From assembly GCF_000346465.2 (NCBI RefSeq), contig NC_034012.1, positions 427,246-491,245 of the forward strand: a DNA stretch of 64,000 nucleotides. Reading direction: 5' to 3'. The notes beneath the pieces are model-generated. The model was not told the origin of the DNA. It saw nothing but the letters and a program-made list of their open reading frames with translations, and searched no databases. This document shows, piece by piece, positions 1 to 13,426 of this stretch (the first letter of the stretch is position 1; each line of letters opens with the position of its first letter). The DNA is from Prunus persica (Eukaryota > Streptophyta > Magnoliopsida > Rosales > Rosaceae). Made by a program: the position numbers and the translations under genes.

Positions 1-2
1 TT

Positions 3-1746
3 GGCCGGAAAAAATCAATCCTGATCGCGGACGTGGTGTTCTTCGTGGGTGCAATAGTTATGGCTGTGGCTCCAGCTCCGTGGGTGATCATCATTGGAAG
101 AATTATAGTTGGTGTGGGAGTCGGAATGGCTTCCATGACCGCACCCCTTTACATCTCGGAAGCTTCTCCTCATAGAATCAGAGGAGCTCTTGTTAGCACA
201 AACGGTATGTTGATTACAGGAGGACAATTCCTGTCATACCTCATCAATCTGGCCTTCACGAAAGCTCCTGGAACGTGGCGTTGGATGCTTGGAGTCGCAG
301 GACTTCCAGCTGTGGTTCAGTTCATATTGATGTTGTCGCTTCCTGAGTCTCCCAGATGGCTCTACAGAGAGGTGAGCTGATCATAGTAGCTAGTCTATGT
401 TGTAGTAACATAAATGCATGCTTATGCATATGTTGTCAAACTGTGAATTTGGACCAACACGATCAATAAATTATCTGAATTCACAGTCTAGCAATGACAT
501 AAGCATATTATGTTCAATATGCCAAATATATAAGTTGTTCTTGGTGTTGTTTGTGTTAATGAAACAGAACAAGGTGGATGAAGCTAGGGCCATTTTAGCA
601 AAAATCTATCCTGCTGAAGAGGTGGATGATGAACTGAAAGCCTTGCATGAATCCGTGGAATTTGAAAAGGCTGAGGAAGGAACAGCTGGGAATGGCATGT
701 TCGGAAAACTAAAGGGTGCATTGAGCAACACCGTGGTCCGAAGAGGACTTTATGCAGGAATCACTGTGCAAGTAGCTCAGCAATTTGTAGGAATTAATAC
801 TGTCATGTATTACAGCCCAACCATCGTTCAATTTGCCGGGTTCGCGTCCAACCAGACGGCTATGGCGCTGTCTTTGATCACCTCCGGTCTCAACGTGGTT
901 GGCACCCTCATCAGCATGTGCTTTGTAGATAGATATGGAAGGAGAAGGCTGATGATTATCTCTATGTTTGGGATCATCACTTGCCTGGTGGTGTTAGCTG
1001 GGGTGTTTTACTATGCGGCAGCAAATTCTCCCAAGATTAGTAATTTGGAATCTGCTAGGTTTGGCAACAACTCTACATGTCCGGCTTATGGCTCTGCTTC
1101 TAACCCTGCATCATGGAACTGCATGACTTGTTTGAAACAAGACTGCGCCTTCTGTTCTAGCAAAGTGAAGGATGTAAGCGCACAAATAACTAGTGAGCCT
1201 TTACTTAACATAAATTAAAGATTTGACCTCAACTAATCCATTTGTTTTTCCCTTAATTCTTGTCAGCTCGCCCCGGGAGCTTGCTTGGCTGCCAATGATA
1301 ATATCAGGGATTCGTGTCGCGAGGACCGTCGTACGTGGTACAGCAAAGGTTGTCCCAGCAAAATTGGAATCTTTGCAGTGATCTTACTGGGACTGTACAT
1401 TATTATGTACGCGCCTGGAATGGGAACCGTACCCTGGATTGTGAACTCAGAGATATACCCTCTGAGATACAGAGGAATAGGTGGAGGGATTGCTGCAGTT
1501 TCAAACTGGACAGCCAATCTCATAGTCAGTGAGACATACTTGACCCTCACCAAGGCTCTGGGTTCTGCCGGAACATTTCTACTATTTGCTGGATTTTCTT
1601 TAATTGGACTTATATTCATTTACTTCCTGGTTCCTGAAACCAAAGGAATGCAATTTGAAGAAGTTGAGAAGTTGCTTCAGAAAGGCTTCAGACCTAAACT
1701 ATTTGCTCCCAAGGACACCAAAGGCAAAGCCAAAGTTGAGGAGTAA
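3..1746 (+). CDS. INT4: Inositol transporter, INT4-like (5' end outside window)
   Basis: Major facilitator superfamily H+/myo-inositol symporter, probably plasma membrane. Three exons are visible: 3..371, 568..1173 and 1267..1746, each joining in phase 0 with GT-AG introns; the upstream exon(s) with the start codon and first transmembrane helices lie left of the window. The visible 484 residues carry sugar-porter marks: PESPRWLY at the end of the first exon, GRRRL after VDRY, and PETKG near the C-terminus. Between the later helices is a long loop with several cysteines (WNCMTC...CAFC), typical of the PSI-like extracellular domain of the INT2/INT4 group and arguing against the tonoplast INT1 type. 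The exon 3 start GACPSK-type region is preceded by a clear acceptor. Sequence resemblance to Arabidopsis INT4 is strong from memory; INT2 is the alternative. Confidence 0.9.
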
Positions 1747-3330
1747 TCTAATTTGTTAGGGACCATATCATTAGTCGTGTGGGAATTGATGTGTACATGT
1801 CATGTCATTTAATAATAATACGGTCGATTACACTATGCTATAGTTTTTCTTTTTTAACTCCCATTTATTTTTATCTTGAGAATATGCTAGCGAAGAATGT
1901 TGTAGACATGTGAGAAATAGAATAATTAGTGAAAGATAATCTCTTGTTTGTTCGATTGTATTTCTTTTTATACTAATGATAGTCTTAAGATAATCTCTTG
2001 ACTGAGAGGAAAGGACTGAAACTAGAGTGCAAAACGGTGAGTTTATTGTCTTGGCCAACCCGACTAAATGGTTCGATTGTAGAGACAGAGAGACAGAGAC
2101 CATGACATACTGTTACTGAAATGTGTACCATCACATCACATTTGGCTCAAAGGCATGCAAAACACAACAAACACTTTAGGATTGGAGATTGGACCCGTGT
2201 GCGCTTTGACGCAAAAGGCGCACCGACACCTTGCAATTCACTGACATTTAAAATACGAGATTGCAAACCATCCAAGCAAACAGCGGGACAAAACAATACC
2301 TGCTGCTCCGCCAGCTAATGCATGATTAGTATGGACAAGGATTTATAAACAAGTATTCAAAATCTTTCGTTTGGTGGGGTTTGGATTGGAACGGTTGGTG
2401 GCCTTTCCATTGGGTTTTGCCAGATGAATGAATCAATTGCATTTGCATGTAGGACAGGTGGTGAAGGTATCTCGCGCAGCAGGTGACCTACTTTACATCA
2501 AAGACAAGCAGCACGTCAAGGGCTCTCTGTCATTATAGATTTGCATATCTCCACTAAAATAATGCCCCTTTTTTCTCTTTACTTTCATAAAATTAAATTG
2601 TTTTAAAGCCTGCTGTTTGGCTGCCGAGAAAATTGCCAAAAAAGAGGAGAATAAAGGATAAAATCTTCAGGAGATGAGCTTCCTGTACTGGCATCTAGGC
2701 AAAGTATGAAGTTGCATTCACTACTAAGCAAGGTATAACGACCAAAAGTTGAGTTCAAGATTGATTCCAATTTTGCTGCCACCACCAACAGACACTAAAA
2801 CACACATTGTGCTTTCAAGGACGAATCCGATGGATCAATTTCATCATACAGAACTCAAAAACACAATATTGAAAAGAAGAGAGGAGATTTTTCCAACCAG
2901 TTTTAGACAATCTATCATTACAAGGAAAACCAGACAATGAGTAAAACCTTGGGGTTTCCCAGACAAAACAGGAGGAAAATAACCCAAATCTTTATCAACC
3001 CAAAACCACAAGGCAAACAAGTATTCCACCCCTACAAAAAACCAAGTCAATAATAGAAATGAGGGATAAGAAACAAACAAGATACCCAACCAAAAACCTA
3101 GTTAAAAATCATACATCTAAAAGTCAGTTTCTTGCTCACTAGCTTCTTCTAATCCTTCCTTGTACAATCATATTCTTCCTAGCTTCTCAACCACACTGTA
3201 CAAAACCATGAAACAACACTTCCTATATACAAGTGCAACCAAACACTGAACCACATAAGACGTACTAGTATAATTTCCTCACTAAATAGTACCAGTACCA
3301 GTACCTCTCTTCTCTTCTCTCTTCTCTTCT
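1747..3330. other. Intergenic spacer between convergent genes
   Basis: The 3' ends of the inositol transporter (+) and the ARM-repeat gene (-) face each other here. Short open frames are present but have no recognisable domains or splice context. I see no repeat or RNA gene. The last part, about 3306-3330, is a TCTCT-rich tract immediately after the ARM gene stop, so it lies in that gene's 3' UTR as a purine run. Confidence 0.6.
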
Positions 3331-4936
3331 CTAAAGGGCTGAAGAGGACGCTTCTTGCCTCGGTTCTCTCAGATACCCAAGAAGCGTTTCAGCCTGCAAA
3401 AACAACCAGCTCCGTGAATACATAAACACGCAGCATCCAAATGCAGACTTAGCATTACAAAATGCATGAAAATTCGCACACTAATACTAATTGGCTTCAA
3501 TCCCCAATTCAAATGAACCACTGTAATTCAAAGGGTAGGACCACCATTTCGTCTATGCAAATTATCAACGCATTAACACAAACCAAACCATGAGAATTCA
3601 TAATTCCCCAAATTTCATGAAATGATCAAAATACCTTGTGCTTAGCTCTAAGAGTCCCAGTCTGCGAAAGCGCAACCAAAGGTGGAATCCCTCCTTCCCT
3701 CACCAGCAACCCTCTGTTTCTCACACTCTCAGTACACAGCTGCAACAGCGTCAACACCGCAAACTCCTTCCCTTTGACCGACCCATCTTCAATGGCCTCC
3801 ACAAGCGCCGCAAGCCCACCTTCCTCCACAATGGCCTCCTTCCCCTCCTCAACCCCAGCCAAGCTACTCAGCACCACCATCGCCTTCTCCGCCAAGCCCG
3901 TCCCCTGCTCCGCCACTAGCGCCACCAGCGGCTTCACAGCTCCGGCGTTCACTGCCCTCTCTTTGTTGGGCTTTATCGAGCAGAGCTTATACAGGGTCGT
4001 CAAGGCGTCTTTTTTGCCCCTCGTGGATCCACTTATTAACAGCGAAACCAACGGCGGGATGGCCCCGCACGCTCCGATTGAGCTCTTGTTCTCTTCAATT
4101 AGGGCCAGGCTCAAGAGCGCACACGCAGCGTTTTGCTTCGAGGTCTCCGTCCCGGTTTTGAGCACGTACACTAACGATTTTATAGCTCCGGCATTGGTGA
4201 TTATCGCCTTGTTCGATTCGTGCAGAGAGAGGTTGAGCAGGGCCGTGACGGCGTGCTCCTGAGTCCACGGGTCGCTGCACCGGAGCAGAGGAATTAAAGC
4301 AGGGACCGCACCGGACTCGCCTATCAAAGCGCGATTGTCCGCCCGGTTCTTCGCTAAAAGCCTGAGCTTGGCCGCAGCAGATTGCTTGATGGCAATCGAC
4401 GGCGATTGGAGACCGTCGACGCAGATCTTGACCGTCGGTAGAAGATCCTCCGGCGAAATGCTCTCGATGATCTCGGTGGAGAAGTTCTCCCTTTGCAAAA
4501 ACCCCTGGCAGGGTTCCTCCGGCACCTCCGGCTCGGGTTCGGAGGTAGGCGCGTTTTCCGGCGACGGCAAAGTAGCGAGTCTCTGTAATTCTCCGGAGAT
4601 GTCGCTGCTGCAGGCGGAGAAATCGCTGAAGGCTTGGGAGAGCTGGAGAAACTCTTCGTCGGAGGAGGCGGACTTGGCAGCCGAGCCGTGGGTGCGCAAG
4701 GCGAGCTCGCCGAGACGCATGTCGATGACGGAATCGGTCAAGTTCTCGGAGACGAAGGACGATCTTTCGGTGGTGAAGGAGTTTCGGGATTGATCGTCGT
4801 GGTAGATGTTGGAGCGAATGGTGCGCATGGAACGGCCTGTTTGCCTGTGGATTTTGGTGGAGGAGGGGGAGTAGAAGTTTCGGGTGTGAGGAGGGAAGTG
4901 GTTGGAGCTGGAATGAGAATCTTGTAGAGAAACCAT
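3331..4936 (-). CDS. ARM-repeat protein (PUB4-like without U-box)
   Basis: Two exons on the minus strand: 3635..4936 and 3331..3393, giving about 454 residues. The start is the ATG at 4936 (MVSLQDSH...); the frame is open a little further upstream but without an ATG. The N-terminal 180 residues are Ser-rich, with a conserved-looking [12 protein letters not shown] segment, then a region ending [11 protein letters not shown]. From about residue 185 there are five or six armadillo repeats with the usual NKxxIxxxGAIPxLVxLL pattern. The short last exon encodes [14 protein letters not shown] and ends ASSSAL. There is no U-box, so it is probably not an E3 ligase itself even though such proteins are often named U-box 4-like. 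It resembles the Arabidopsis At4g16490 type. The function is likely protein-protein interaction and is otherwise unknown. Confidence 0.9.
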
Positions 4937-7900
4937 TCTGGCTGTGGATGGGAAATCAGCCAAAGCTGAGACCTTTACACAATATATAATTTGATTTTAT
5001 CTGGTACCGGTAGATTTTTTATAATTTTTGAACTAGTAGTGTTGAGTAGAGAAGAAGCTCATGGTGTAGAGGAATAGGAGATGAGGCAGTGGGATTTATT
5101 TATTTTAGGGTCTCTGTCATATGTCATGTGTATATGACTGTATGTCTCTGTCTCTGTCTCTCTCCGTAAGTAAAACAGTAAAATGATGGTGTCTTCTGTT
5201 TAGGTTTGAAAGATGGATGGAGCGGTAGTTCGACTCCAAATTCTGTTTTTATAAATTAATTTAATTAGAGTATGTTTGGATACAAAACAAAAAGAAACAA
5301 CTAATTTAAAGAAATAAATTTAATTTAGACTGTTGTATTTTCTTTATAAAAAATGTCTCTGCAGGAACCAAAAAAAAGAAAAAAAGAATGGAGTCACAAG
5401 ACAATGCCAGGCTTCCCTATGTAAAATGGTCAAACTCACACACACCACGTATTAGGTTGGGGAAGGCGACGTCGTTCCGGGATACAAACTCATGGTCTAA
5501 AACTAGAACCGTAGGACTAGGGGGCTGATGCGACTGTGGGCAGTGGGCACAAATCCAATTGGCTCTTTTTGATGGGATGGGTGTTTAGGAGGGACCTACC
5601 CCGTCGGCCAAAACCTGATAGGCAGCGACGCCGTCGTTTTGTGCACTTTCTCAACCTCTCATCAACCCTTTAGCTCGCTTTTGGTCAAAATTGAATTTGG
5701 TACATACATATGTCCTTGGTGAAAAAACAAAATATAAAATATAAAATATTTTTAAAAAAAGGAGGGGGCACGTGACGTGTGAGAAGATTCTCCTGCGTTA
5801 GGGCATACGACAAGAGTCAGCTAGAATCGGGAGGGACACGTGTTGCCAGCGAGCTCAGTCTGTAAATGCTTCTGCAGCCGTCTGATTATCTTCTCTTGTT
5901 CTCCATCTCTTGATGCAGAACGCAGAATGCAGAATGCAGATGAGATGAGAGACGGTGTTGGGTTGGGTTGGGCGGTCTTGAGAAGTGGGCCAAAGTCAAC
6001 TACACTCTGTATACTTTACTTTACTTTACTTTAAAGCGAGTGGGGTGTTTGCTTTGTGTCTACAATTGCCACGTCAGCCACACGTGCCAGGGCAAACACA
6101 GAGACCTAGTACCACTAATTATGACTCCATCACTGGATATTATTAACCACGTTTATTAGCGTTTGGTTTATCCGAGAAAAAAAGGAAAAAAAGTGCATTT
6201 GTTAATTAATTATAATTAGTCCACGCGACAAGACAAGGGTTAATGAGTTTGTAGTGCTTCAATTCAATCTGACTCGTAATATATTCAAAATTTCAAACAT
6301 CGCTTGCTCACCCATCACTGCATGCATATATCTGAACTAATACAAAGAATTTGCCCACCTAATTATCTAACTAAACATTAATTACATAGCGTGTCTTGTA
6401 TTTTTCAGCACCTAATCACTTTAATTTAATTTTTTGTCTTCTCCTCTACCGTCCATTTCATATTCAGAATTTCATATATTTCGACAGCCACACTAATAAT
6501 TTAAAAGATGGTCTTCTCATTTAACACAACGTAGGTACGTAGTCATACTATGTATGTATCATGAATACCTTTTTCTTTATTAATATTTTATTATTATTAT
6601 TAGTTCAATGTTGTTAGTGCAACATGATGAGTTGTTTAGCACCCTAACTGCAGATTCCAAATTTGGAAAAAGATGGTGTTTGTCTTTGTTGAAAATAAAT
6701 TTCAGACATTATTTATAGAAAAATTATTGACGTGGATCAACAATATCTTGCCACGTTACCATATGTTTAATTAATCTCCTTTACTGTATTTGTTTATTCA
6801 TTTTGGCCGAGGTCAATCGTGGCATATCCGAGGTTATCAAGTAAAAGTTTTCATGATTTTTTTTAATTAGTTGAACTCACTCTCGCTCTATTATAACGCG
6901 TATTTGACTAAAATCTTTGGAATGATGAGGAGCTTGCAGTAAAATCTTCTTTTATTTTATAATCGTGATTAAATGATAAATTATACAATAATATAATTAT
7001 AATTACTTTTAATGTGTTTAAGATATATAATGATGGCTGCGTAGACTTACAACAAATTGTGCACTTTTTCGCAAATGAGATTTAATGTTCGTGGTCACCA
7101 CCATACTTTGCATCGGCAATTTGGCAATTTGGCACTCGGCACCACTAGCTCATGAGTTGCAACCAGCAGGCTGATTAAGGAAGTAAGTAAACACTTTTTT
7201 AGTGTGCAAAGCATGGTTTTTGCACAAAACATTATTACCACAGAACATGGGGGGCCATGCAATCATGATCTCATATACAAATTTGAAACTTGTTGGTGCA
7301 ATTTGTGTGGTCAGAAAAGCCAGAGGTATAAGCTCCTGAATTCATGATCACAAGAACTGGTCCTAATTAATATTTACTCGTAAAAGCGTTTAGGCTAATA
7401 AACTTTTTATTATTATTTTTATGGTAAATATGAAAAGGTGAAGGGTCTCTATATTATCTATAGCTGGAAACTTTTGGATGGATCATCTGGCAGATTGACA
7501 AGACTCGGTCTACTCTGCATGCGAAAGAAAGGATTTATGTTTGTCTGTGTTGCGAGTGTGAGTGTGAATCTGTGACTTGTGGGCGTCCCGATCACTATTT
7601 TACACCATATCCATTCTAATTTCCATTCTAATTTCTATCTATGAGACTATGAGACTATGAGACTATGAGACTATGAGCCTGCCTTTGTTTGAAAACTATT
7701 CATATAAAGTCGGTGCGAGCTACCTATTACATATCTATATTATCTATCCCACGCTCAGCACACCAAATTTGAAAGCAAAAAAATTTAGTTTTTATCTGTT
7801 CTTTTCCTCTTTGGTCTTTTGGTCTTTTGGCTGACATATAACATGAAGATATTGATTGAAAATAATATATATATATATATCTATAGTAAATGATATCCAC

Positions 7901-9771
7901 CCAAACCCAATCCAACCCAAACCCAACTGTGTTTGATGATGTTATAAGATAGACATTTGAAAATAAAAGAATTGAAAGCTTAACTGTGTTTGATGTTACA
8001 GATTGATGAAAAGTCTGAAGAAGGCTGAATTCTGCGTTTGATGCAATTCACTTTTTTGACAGCACGTGGCATCTTCAAAAGTAAATATTTTGTAACTTTT
8101 TGTTATCTTTGATTGACATCCATGGCCCATGAGTCTTCTTGCTTTCTAGCTTCAAATCTTCTTTGAGATCTTTTCAGATCACCTGAATCTATGTGTATCT
8201 ACAAGACTGTAATTGTAGAGGGAGGGAGACTAGAGTGTACGCTTTTCAACCCTAATTTATCATTCGAATCGACTACCCAAAGCCAAGAACACTGATGGAA
8301 TTAATGTGCCCGGCCCAACCATTCTCAGCCTGCTGCAGACAGCTACTGAAAATTACTTCAACAACAGGAAGGAAGGTACTGTGTGGTAGACCTCAAAATT
8401 GTGTTGCAGAGACCTCAAAATTAGGACAGTCAACAGTTCCAAATAATGTTTCTGGTTATATATGCTTGTTGTTGCCATTCATTCAACAGCTAGCCAAGCG
8501 GGCTTTCAGGCTTTAGTTTGATCAGTTAAACGCTATTTGAGAACAGCAAGTGCCCAATCGATTTCATCATGGGAAAGTTAGGAGGATTTAGTGATTTCGC
8601 GTTGCGTGCATGATGCATGGATGCTATTTCATCAAAATGGCAAACCTGAAACTTGAAGCAAACTCTGGGAATGGGATACTTATTATAAAGTAGGTACGTT
8701 TGATGTGTTCCATGCATAGTGGTCTAGGCCCTAAGCTAGCTAATACCAGTGCAGTGCAGTGAGTGACTAAGACTATGACCAAATGAAGCCTTACAAATTT
8801 TTCAAAGATGTGGATATCATGGTTTTACGTGGGATAATGAAGATACAGAGGACCACAAGCTATGGCCCATCGGTGGCATTGCAGTTGCAGATATATCAAA
8901 GGGTGGCCCAGCTACATACCTTAAAATATTAAAATAGCTTCAACCCTTCAAATATCAAGATCGAGATCAAGAGTAATGGCTGGTGAACAACAGCGCAAAC
9001 TTTTCAGAATCCAAGACCCCCTCCCCTGCTTGCTTGGCTTCGCTTGTCACCTAACTTTTTGGCATAGGATACGCATGCGAAACCCATACATTACACTATA
9101 TACACACACAAACGATCCTAAAGTTGCAAAATTCTATACAAGATCCACATTTATGGTCTATATATAACATCTTCATTATAAAACGATTATGCTAAAGTTA
9201 TCTATTGTTATAATAGAACAAGTGGCCTAAATCGAATCCCATCTTCGTCTCGTCACACTTTTAATTGATAAAATTAGATTAAGACTTATGAGAGAACTCA
9301 CAAAAGTTTAAAAAATGCACATCTTCTATCTTCTTCTACTTAGATTTTATTTTATTTATTTCTTCTTTTTTGGATTCTTTTTCCAAAACTGAGATCATAA
9401 GGGGTTCGAATCTAAAATCACTAATTTACAAGTCAAAATTCTTTTTTCACTAGGTTAGACCCTATTGACCTTTAATAGATATCTTTGACAAATAAAAAAG
9501 ATGTATTTTCCAACAACTTTTGGCAGAAGCCGTAATGATTTTCCCTGCTGGCAATGGTCCACTCTAGGCCCACCTTGTCTAATCATGATCATGCATCTTT
9601 GGGTTCATATTTAGATCTGAGTTGTGTGAGCTTGAGCTGGGGCCTATATGTGGACTGGGTCGACATGTATACTTCATGATTGTGTCGCATGCAATGCAAT
9701 TTGGCCGGCCCATCATGACCCAAATGATAAAGCCCAAGCTGGAATGAGGTTTGGGCAACTCAGAATGAGCC
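4937..9771. other. Long gene-poor, AT-rich spacer
   Basis: About 4.8 kb upstream of the ARM-repeat gene without a supportable gene. It contains a TCTCTG-type tract around 5140-5165 in the likely 5' leader of the ARM gene, several CACGTG/ACGTG cores (about 5768, 5836, 6080), an 8-bp tandem repeat at 7639-7677, and an (AT)n run near 7864-7880. The small open frames look random. Confidence 0.55.
7639..7677. repeat. 8-bp tandem repeat (CTATGAGA)x4.9
   Basis: Four perfect copies of CTATGAGA plus seven bases of a fifth. It is preceded by a degenerate double copy of CCATTCTAATTTC. Simple tandem repeat with no gene context. Confidence 0.9.
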
Positions 9772-10090
9772 TTGACGTAACTTATAAGTTTTTTGTTTTT
9801 TTTTGTTTTTTTGAGAAGGAGAATTCATTCATAAAATTACAAACGTATAAATAGCGACATGATACAGTGGCCTCGTTAAAACCTTCTTAGAACAAGAATC
9901 TCAAGGGAGGAAAGAGTACCACACATGTCATGGACTAACATGAGAGTCTAAAACAAAACCTAACACAAAAACCTCCGACGAGAACTGCAATTAAAGACCA
10001 ACACAGTAAACCCACATATGAGAATCGTAGAAAGTAGTAAACTCACATGACAGGATTGTAGAACATCCCAATTGACGTAACTTATAAGTT
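9772..10090 (-). mobile_element. 5'-truncated LINE-type retroposon with 19-bp target duplication
   Basis: The 19-mer TTGACGTAACTTATAAGTT occurs at 9772-9790 and again at 10072-10090. Between them lie 281 bp that start with a T-rich tract (broken poly-T), so the inserted strand is minus and ends in poly(A). Reading the minus strand, the segment before the tail has GGTTTTAACGAGGC and ATTTATACGTTTGTAATTTT, wording I associate with 3' UTRs of plant L1-type LINEs. No coding sequence remains. Target duplication plus poly(A) tail show target-primed reverse transcription. A SINE is possible, but I see no clear A/B-box pair. Confidence 0.85.
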
Positions 10091-13000
10091 ATAAAGCAGA
10101 CCTTGACCAAGTAAAGACTATAATTAATATTACAAATAATGGTAATAAAAAGTCTTTAACTTGACGTGATGGCTTTCTTGGTTTCCAAATAAAAAGGCCG
10201 GCCAATGGCACTGGAGTTGTTAAGTTCAGCTTAGCTATAAGATAGGGTCTTCCATTAGCTAGTCATAATCTCACCAACTCCGCGAAAGAAAGATGGAGAG
10301 ACATGCATGCATCATTGTCATTGATATATACATATACATATACGATATATACCGTGCTTACAAGTTACCACCCCCCTCCCTTCCCTTGCGTTTTCTTTTC
10401 CAACTCTTATTTATAAAAGGCTTATAATTCCAAGAATGGGTAAGCTTTTACATTTTACACTGTTATTAGCAGGAATGTAGGAGTTCATACTTACCTGATA
10501 AGAAGAGAAGTATTTTCCACTACTAAATATGGTATAAGTTATAAGGCGGGAAAAAGAAAAGATGGAAGATGAGCATGATGAAGAACTTGATTGGTGTATG
10601 TATGTTGACACGTTCAACTTAGGGTTAAAGAAGTTAAACAAACATTTCAATTTTTTTGGTCGATGGAACTTTGTGGAGCTGGAAGAATAATATGTTTAAT
10701 AATAAATAAACAATATTGAAAGGCAGGAAGGCTTTCAACTATATTATTACCTACTACACGGCATGGGCCTATATATCCTGCCAAGCGACTGCTAGATGCG
10801 ATTCCTTTTGAATATAAAATTTATGAGACAAGTTTGAAAGGCAGGCTAATTAACGTTATGCTTTGTGTTGTGGTATGTTTTTTTGGTTTGAATGTCGACT
10901 CAAATTGAGATTTATTTTTTGGGCAGTACGTACGTAGGTGACTTTTACTCGACAGTGAATGGGGGAAAGAGCATCGCATTCATCTTATATATAATATATA
11001 AAGATTTGAATACAAAGTTACATGGAAGAGAGATTCTACAACTACATATAGATATATAAATAAATAGGGAATTGGTCGTCCTCCTCCTCTATATAAATAT
11101 TACATATTGAATCCTTCATGTTTTGTCTTCAGTAAAGAAGGCTTCATATTGAATTTATTATCTCCGTACATTTTAGACCTACGGCATTTTTGTGTTGACA
11201 GTTGATCTTTTCTTTTTTGTTGGAAAGAAAGAATTCCAGCTTTCTTGCTTATAAGAAAATGAAAGGAGAGGGGTGTTTAAGGAAATGAGTTGGAAGAAAC
11301 CACACCTTTTGAAGTATTTTGTTTCAATTCAATTAACAACTCCTCCCCCTACTCTATTCCTGGAATCTAGACGAAAACAATTGTATTGTGACTGGGTTGA
11401 CTAGACCTGTTCTTCTCACATATAAACAAAGACGTCAGCCTTATGTATATATATACGTCATCTAAATTAATGGACATATTGGATACATAAATATATAACA
11501 AAAATAATTGACATCAACATATGCAACTGATTTTTTTTTAATTATTAGTTAAGTAAATGGGCTAACTCAGCTCAGCTGTACCTGTACAACACATGCATGC
11601 GTTCACATTTATACATGGAGACAAGACAAGATGCCGCTCTGCAAGCAAACCAAACAAAACTCTTTTAGATTCTTTCTCTCACACACACACAACATTTTTT
11701 TCCAGTGTTGACCAAATAAAAGAAAGATTACATCAATTAATTTAACAATTTCACTTGAAACATGTGGGAGTTTTAAAACAAAGCAAATATATAAAATTAT
11801 TATGATTGTATATAATTTAATTAATTGAGTAATTATTCATATTTTACTCTGAAAATATAATCATGTAGTATAACTCATACACATTAAATATTTATTTATT
11901 TTCAAATAAAAAATTATATATTTTACTCATATTATAACACATTAATGAATTATATCACGTCACCATATTTATAATAACATATAATAATTTCTCCCATTTT
12001 CATGGGTTTTTCCCCAAAAAAATAATAATAATAAAAATAAAAATAAAAAAGTCCCTTATGAGAATATCGCCTTGTTTTGGGGAGCACGTGGACCGAGACA
12101 CCGCGGGAATGCATGAACAGAGTTGAACCGTGGAAACGGCTCCTGGGGCTGCCCAGTAAATCAAAAGGAATGGGTGTCTTCCACGGGGCCTGTGGGTCCC
12201 CCACGTGACATTGTGTCAAAGCCGATATGAGGCCGTTTGGGTTTGGTTTGACCAGCCAGGCTTCAAGTCAATGTTATCTCTCTCACCTGCTCTGTTCAAC
12301 CATAAACCTAATCTCTACCTATCCCGGTATCCCCTGTTCCAGTACGCGTCTAAGGGGAAGTACAAAACGCAGCGTTTTAGCCGGAGCCAAGTGTGAGGCA
12401 GTGCAAATGTAGAATGTGTGAGTGAGTCAATTGACATGTTTTTTCCACCAATTCTATACGTACGTACTGCAGCTTGACTTTTTGACTGCCTTTAGTGGCT
12501 TTGACTTTCTTAAGTCTTTATCTTTTAGTGCACCCACTCTACGAAATGGGCGCCTAGCTAGGGGCCTGGTCCTTTGGCTTTGGTTTGTAGAAATTACAAG
12601 GGCAGATGTTGTTACCTTCAAGCTTCAACTATCATTTGAAAATATCGTATGCATTAAAAACACATATAACGTACTAGATTACGTTACATATTAATTATAA
12701 TTTTACATGAATTGAAATTATTTTACTATTGTAATTTGGAGATTTGAGTGCCTGTAAATAAATCTCTTAGCATATTACTTTCTTTTATATGTAATCATTG
12801 AGACTTTTTTACGAATGTTTCGTCGTAACATCTATTAGAGTTTTTCTTTACAACTAAAAGGAAAAAAAGAAGAAACTATAAACTCTTCCAATTGTGTGAG
12901 AGTGAGACGTGTGGCTCACGGTGAAGAGGTCTTTGGACTCAGCCGACCAACTATTTCTATCTCTGTGTGATTCCTTAATCGAAATCACCATGAAAATCCA

Positions 13001-13426
13001 CATGTCCCTGTTTGTTGAAACGTTGAATGAATGAATTGAAGACCAAGTTGGCAAAGGCAGGTGTGAAAAGGGAAAGGTGGTTCTCCAAACGGCATAGAGT
13101 ATATTTTTCAAAGGAAAGAAAAAAAAAAAAAAAAAAAAAAAAAGAGAGTTCAAACCACTTTTGTGAGAGAAAATATGGCAGCAATGGAAGCTTCCCCAAC
13201 AGACTAGCCAACAACCTAACACCACCAACCCTTATAATAACACCCTCGTCAAACCCGCAACTTCCAATCACAACGCTTTCCAACAATTTCCTCCTTCCTA
13301 AAACGCTTGTTTTAGAAACTCACAAACCAAAACAGCTCACTTCTTCTCTCTTTAAAATACACCAAACCTGTTCATCAAAACAATAACAAAACCCCATTTC
13401 AGATTTCCATTTCATTGCAACACACC
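10091..13426. other. AT-rich spacer and upstream region of the cytochrome b561 gene
   Basis: No supportable gene. Contents are mostly AT-rich unique DNA with short CA and AT microsatellites, a CCCACGTGAC G-box-like site near 12199, and a run of about 32 A residues near 13111-13143. The last 250 bp, rich in CAAC/ACC, are probably promoter and 5' UTR of the gene starting at 13427. Confidence 0.5.

Noticed and set aside
1263..1619. 118-residue open frame on the minus strand opposite inositol transporter exon 3
   Set aside because: Antisense shadow of a well-supported coding exon; no domain of its own.
2121..2318. 65-residue ORF with several Cys
   Set aside because: No recognisable pattern, no signal peptide and no splice context; probably chance.
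4937..4963. Upstream extension of the ARM-repeat protein by nine codons
   Set aside because: The extension begins with TTG rather than ATG; the first ATG is at 4936.
9225..9430. GGTTCGAATC-like words suggesting a tRNA or SINE
   Set aside because: Only a B-box-like word is present; no A-box at the right distance and no cloverleaf.
12854..13386. Several open frames on both strands around the poly-A tract
   Set aside because: They run through the A/T homopolymer (poly-Phe or poly-Lys) and have no family features; this is the b561 promoter/leader.
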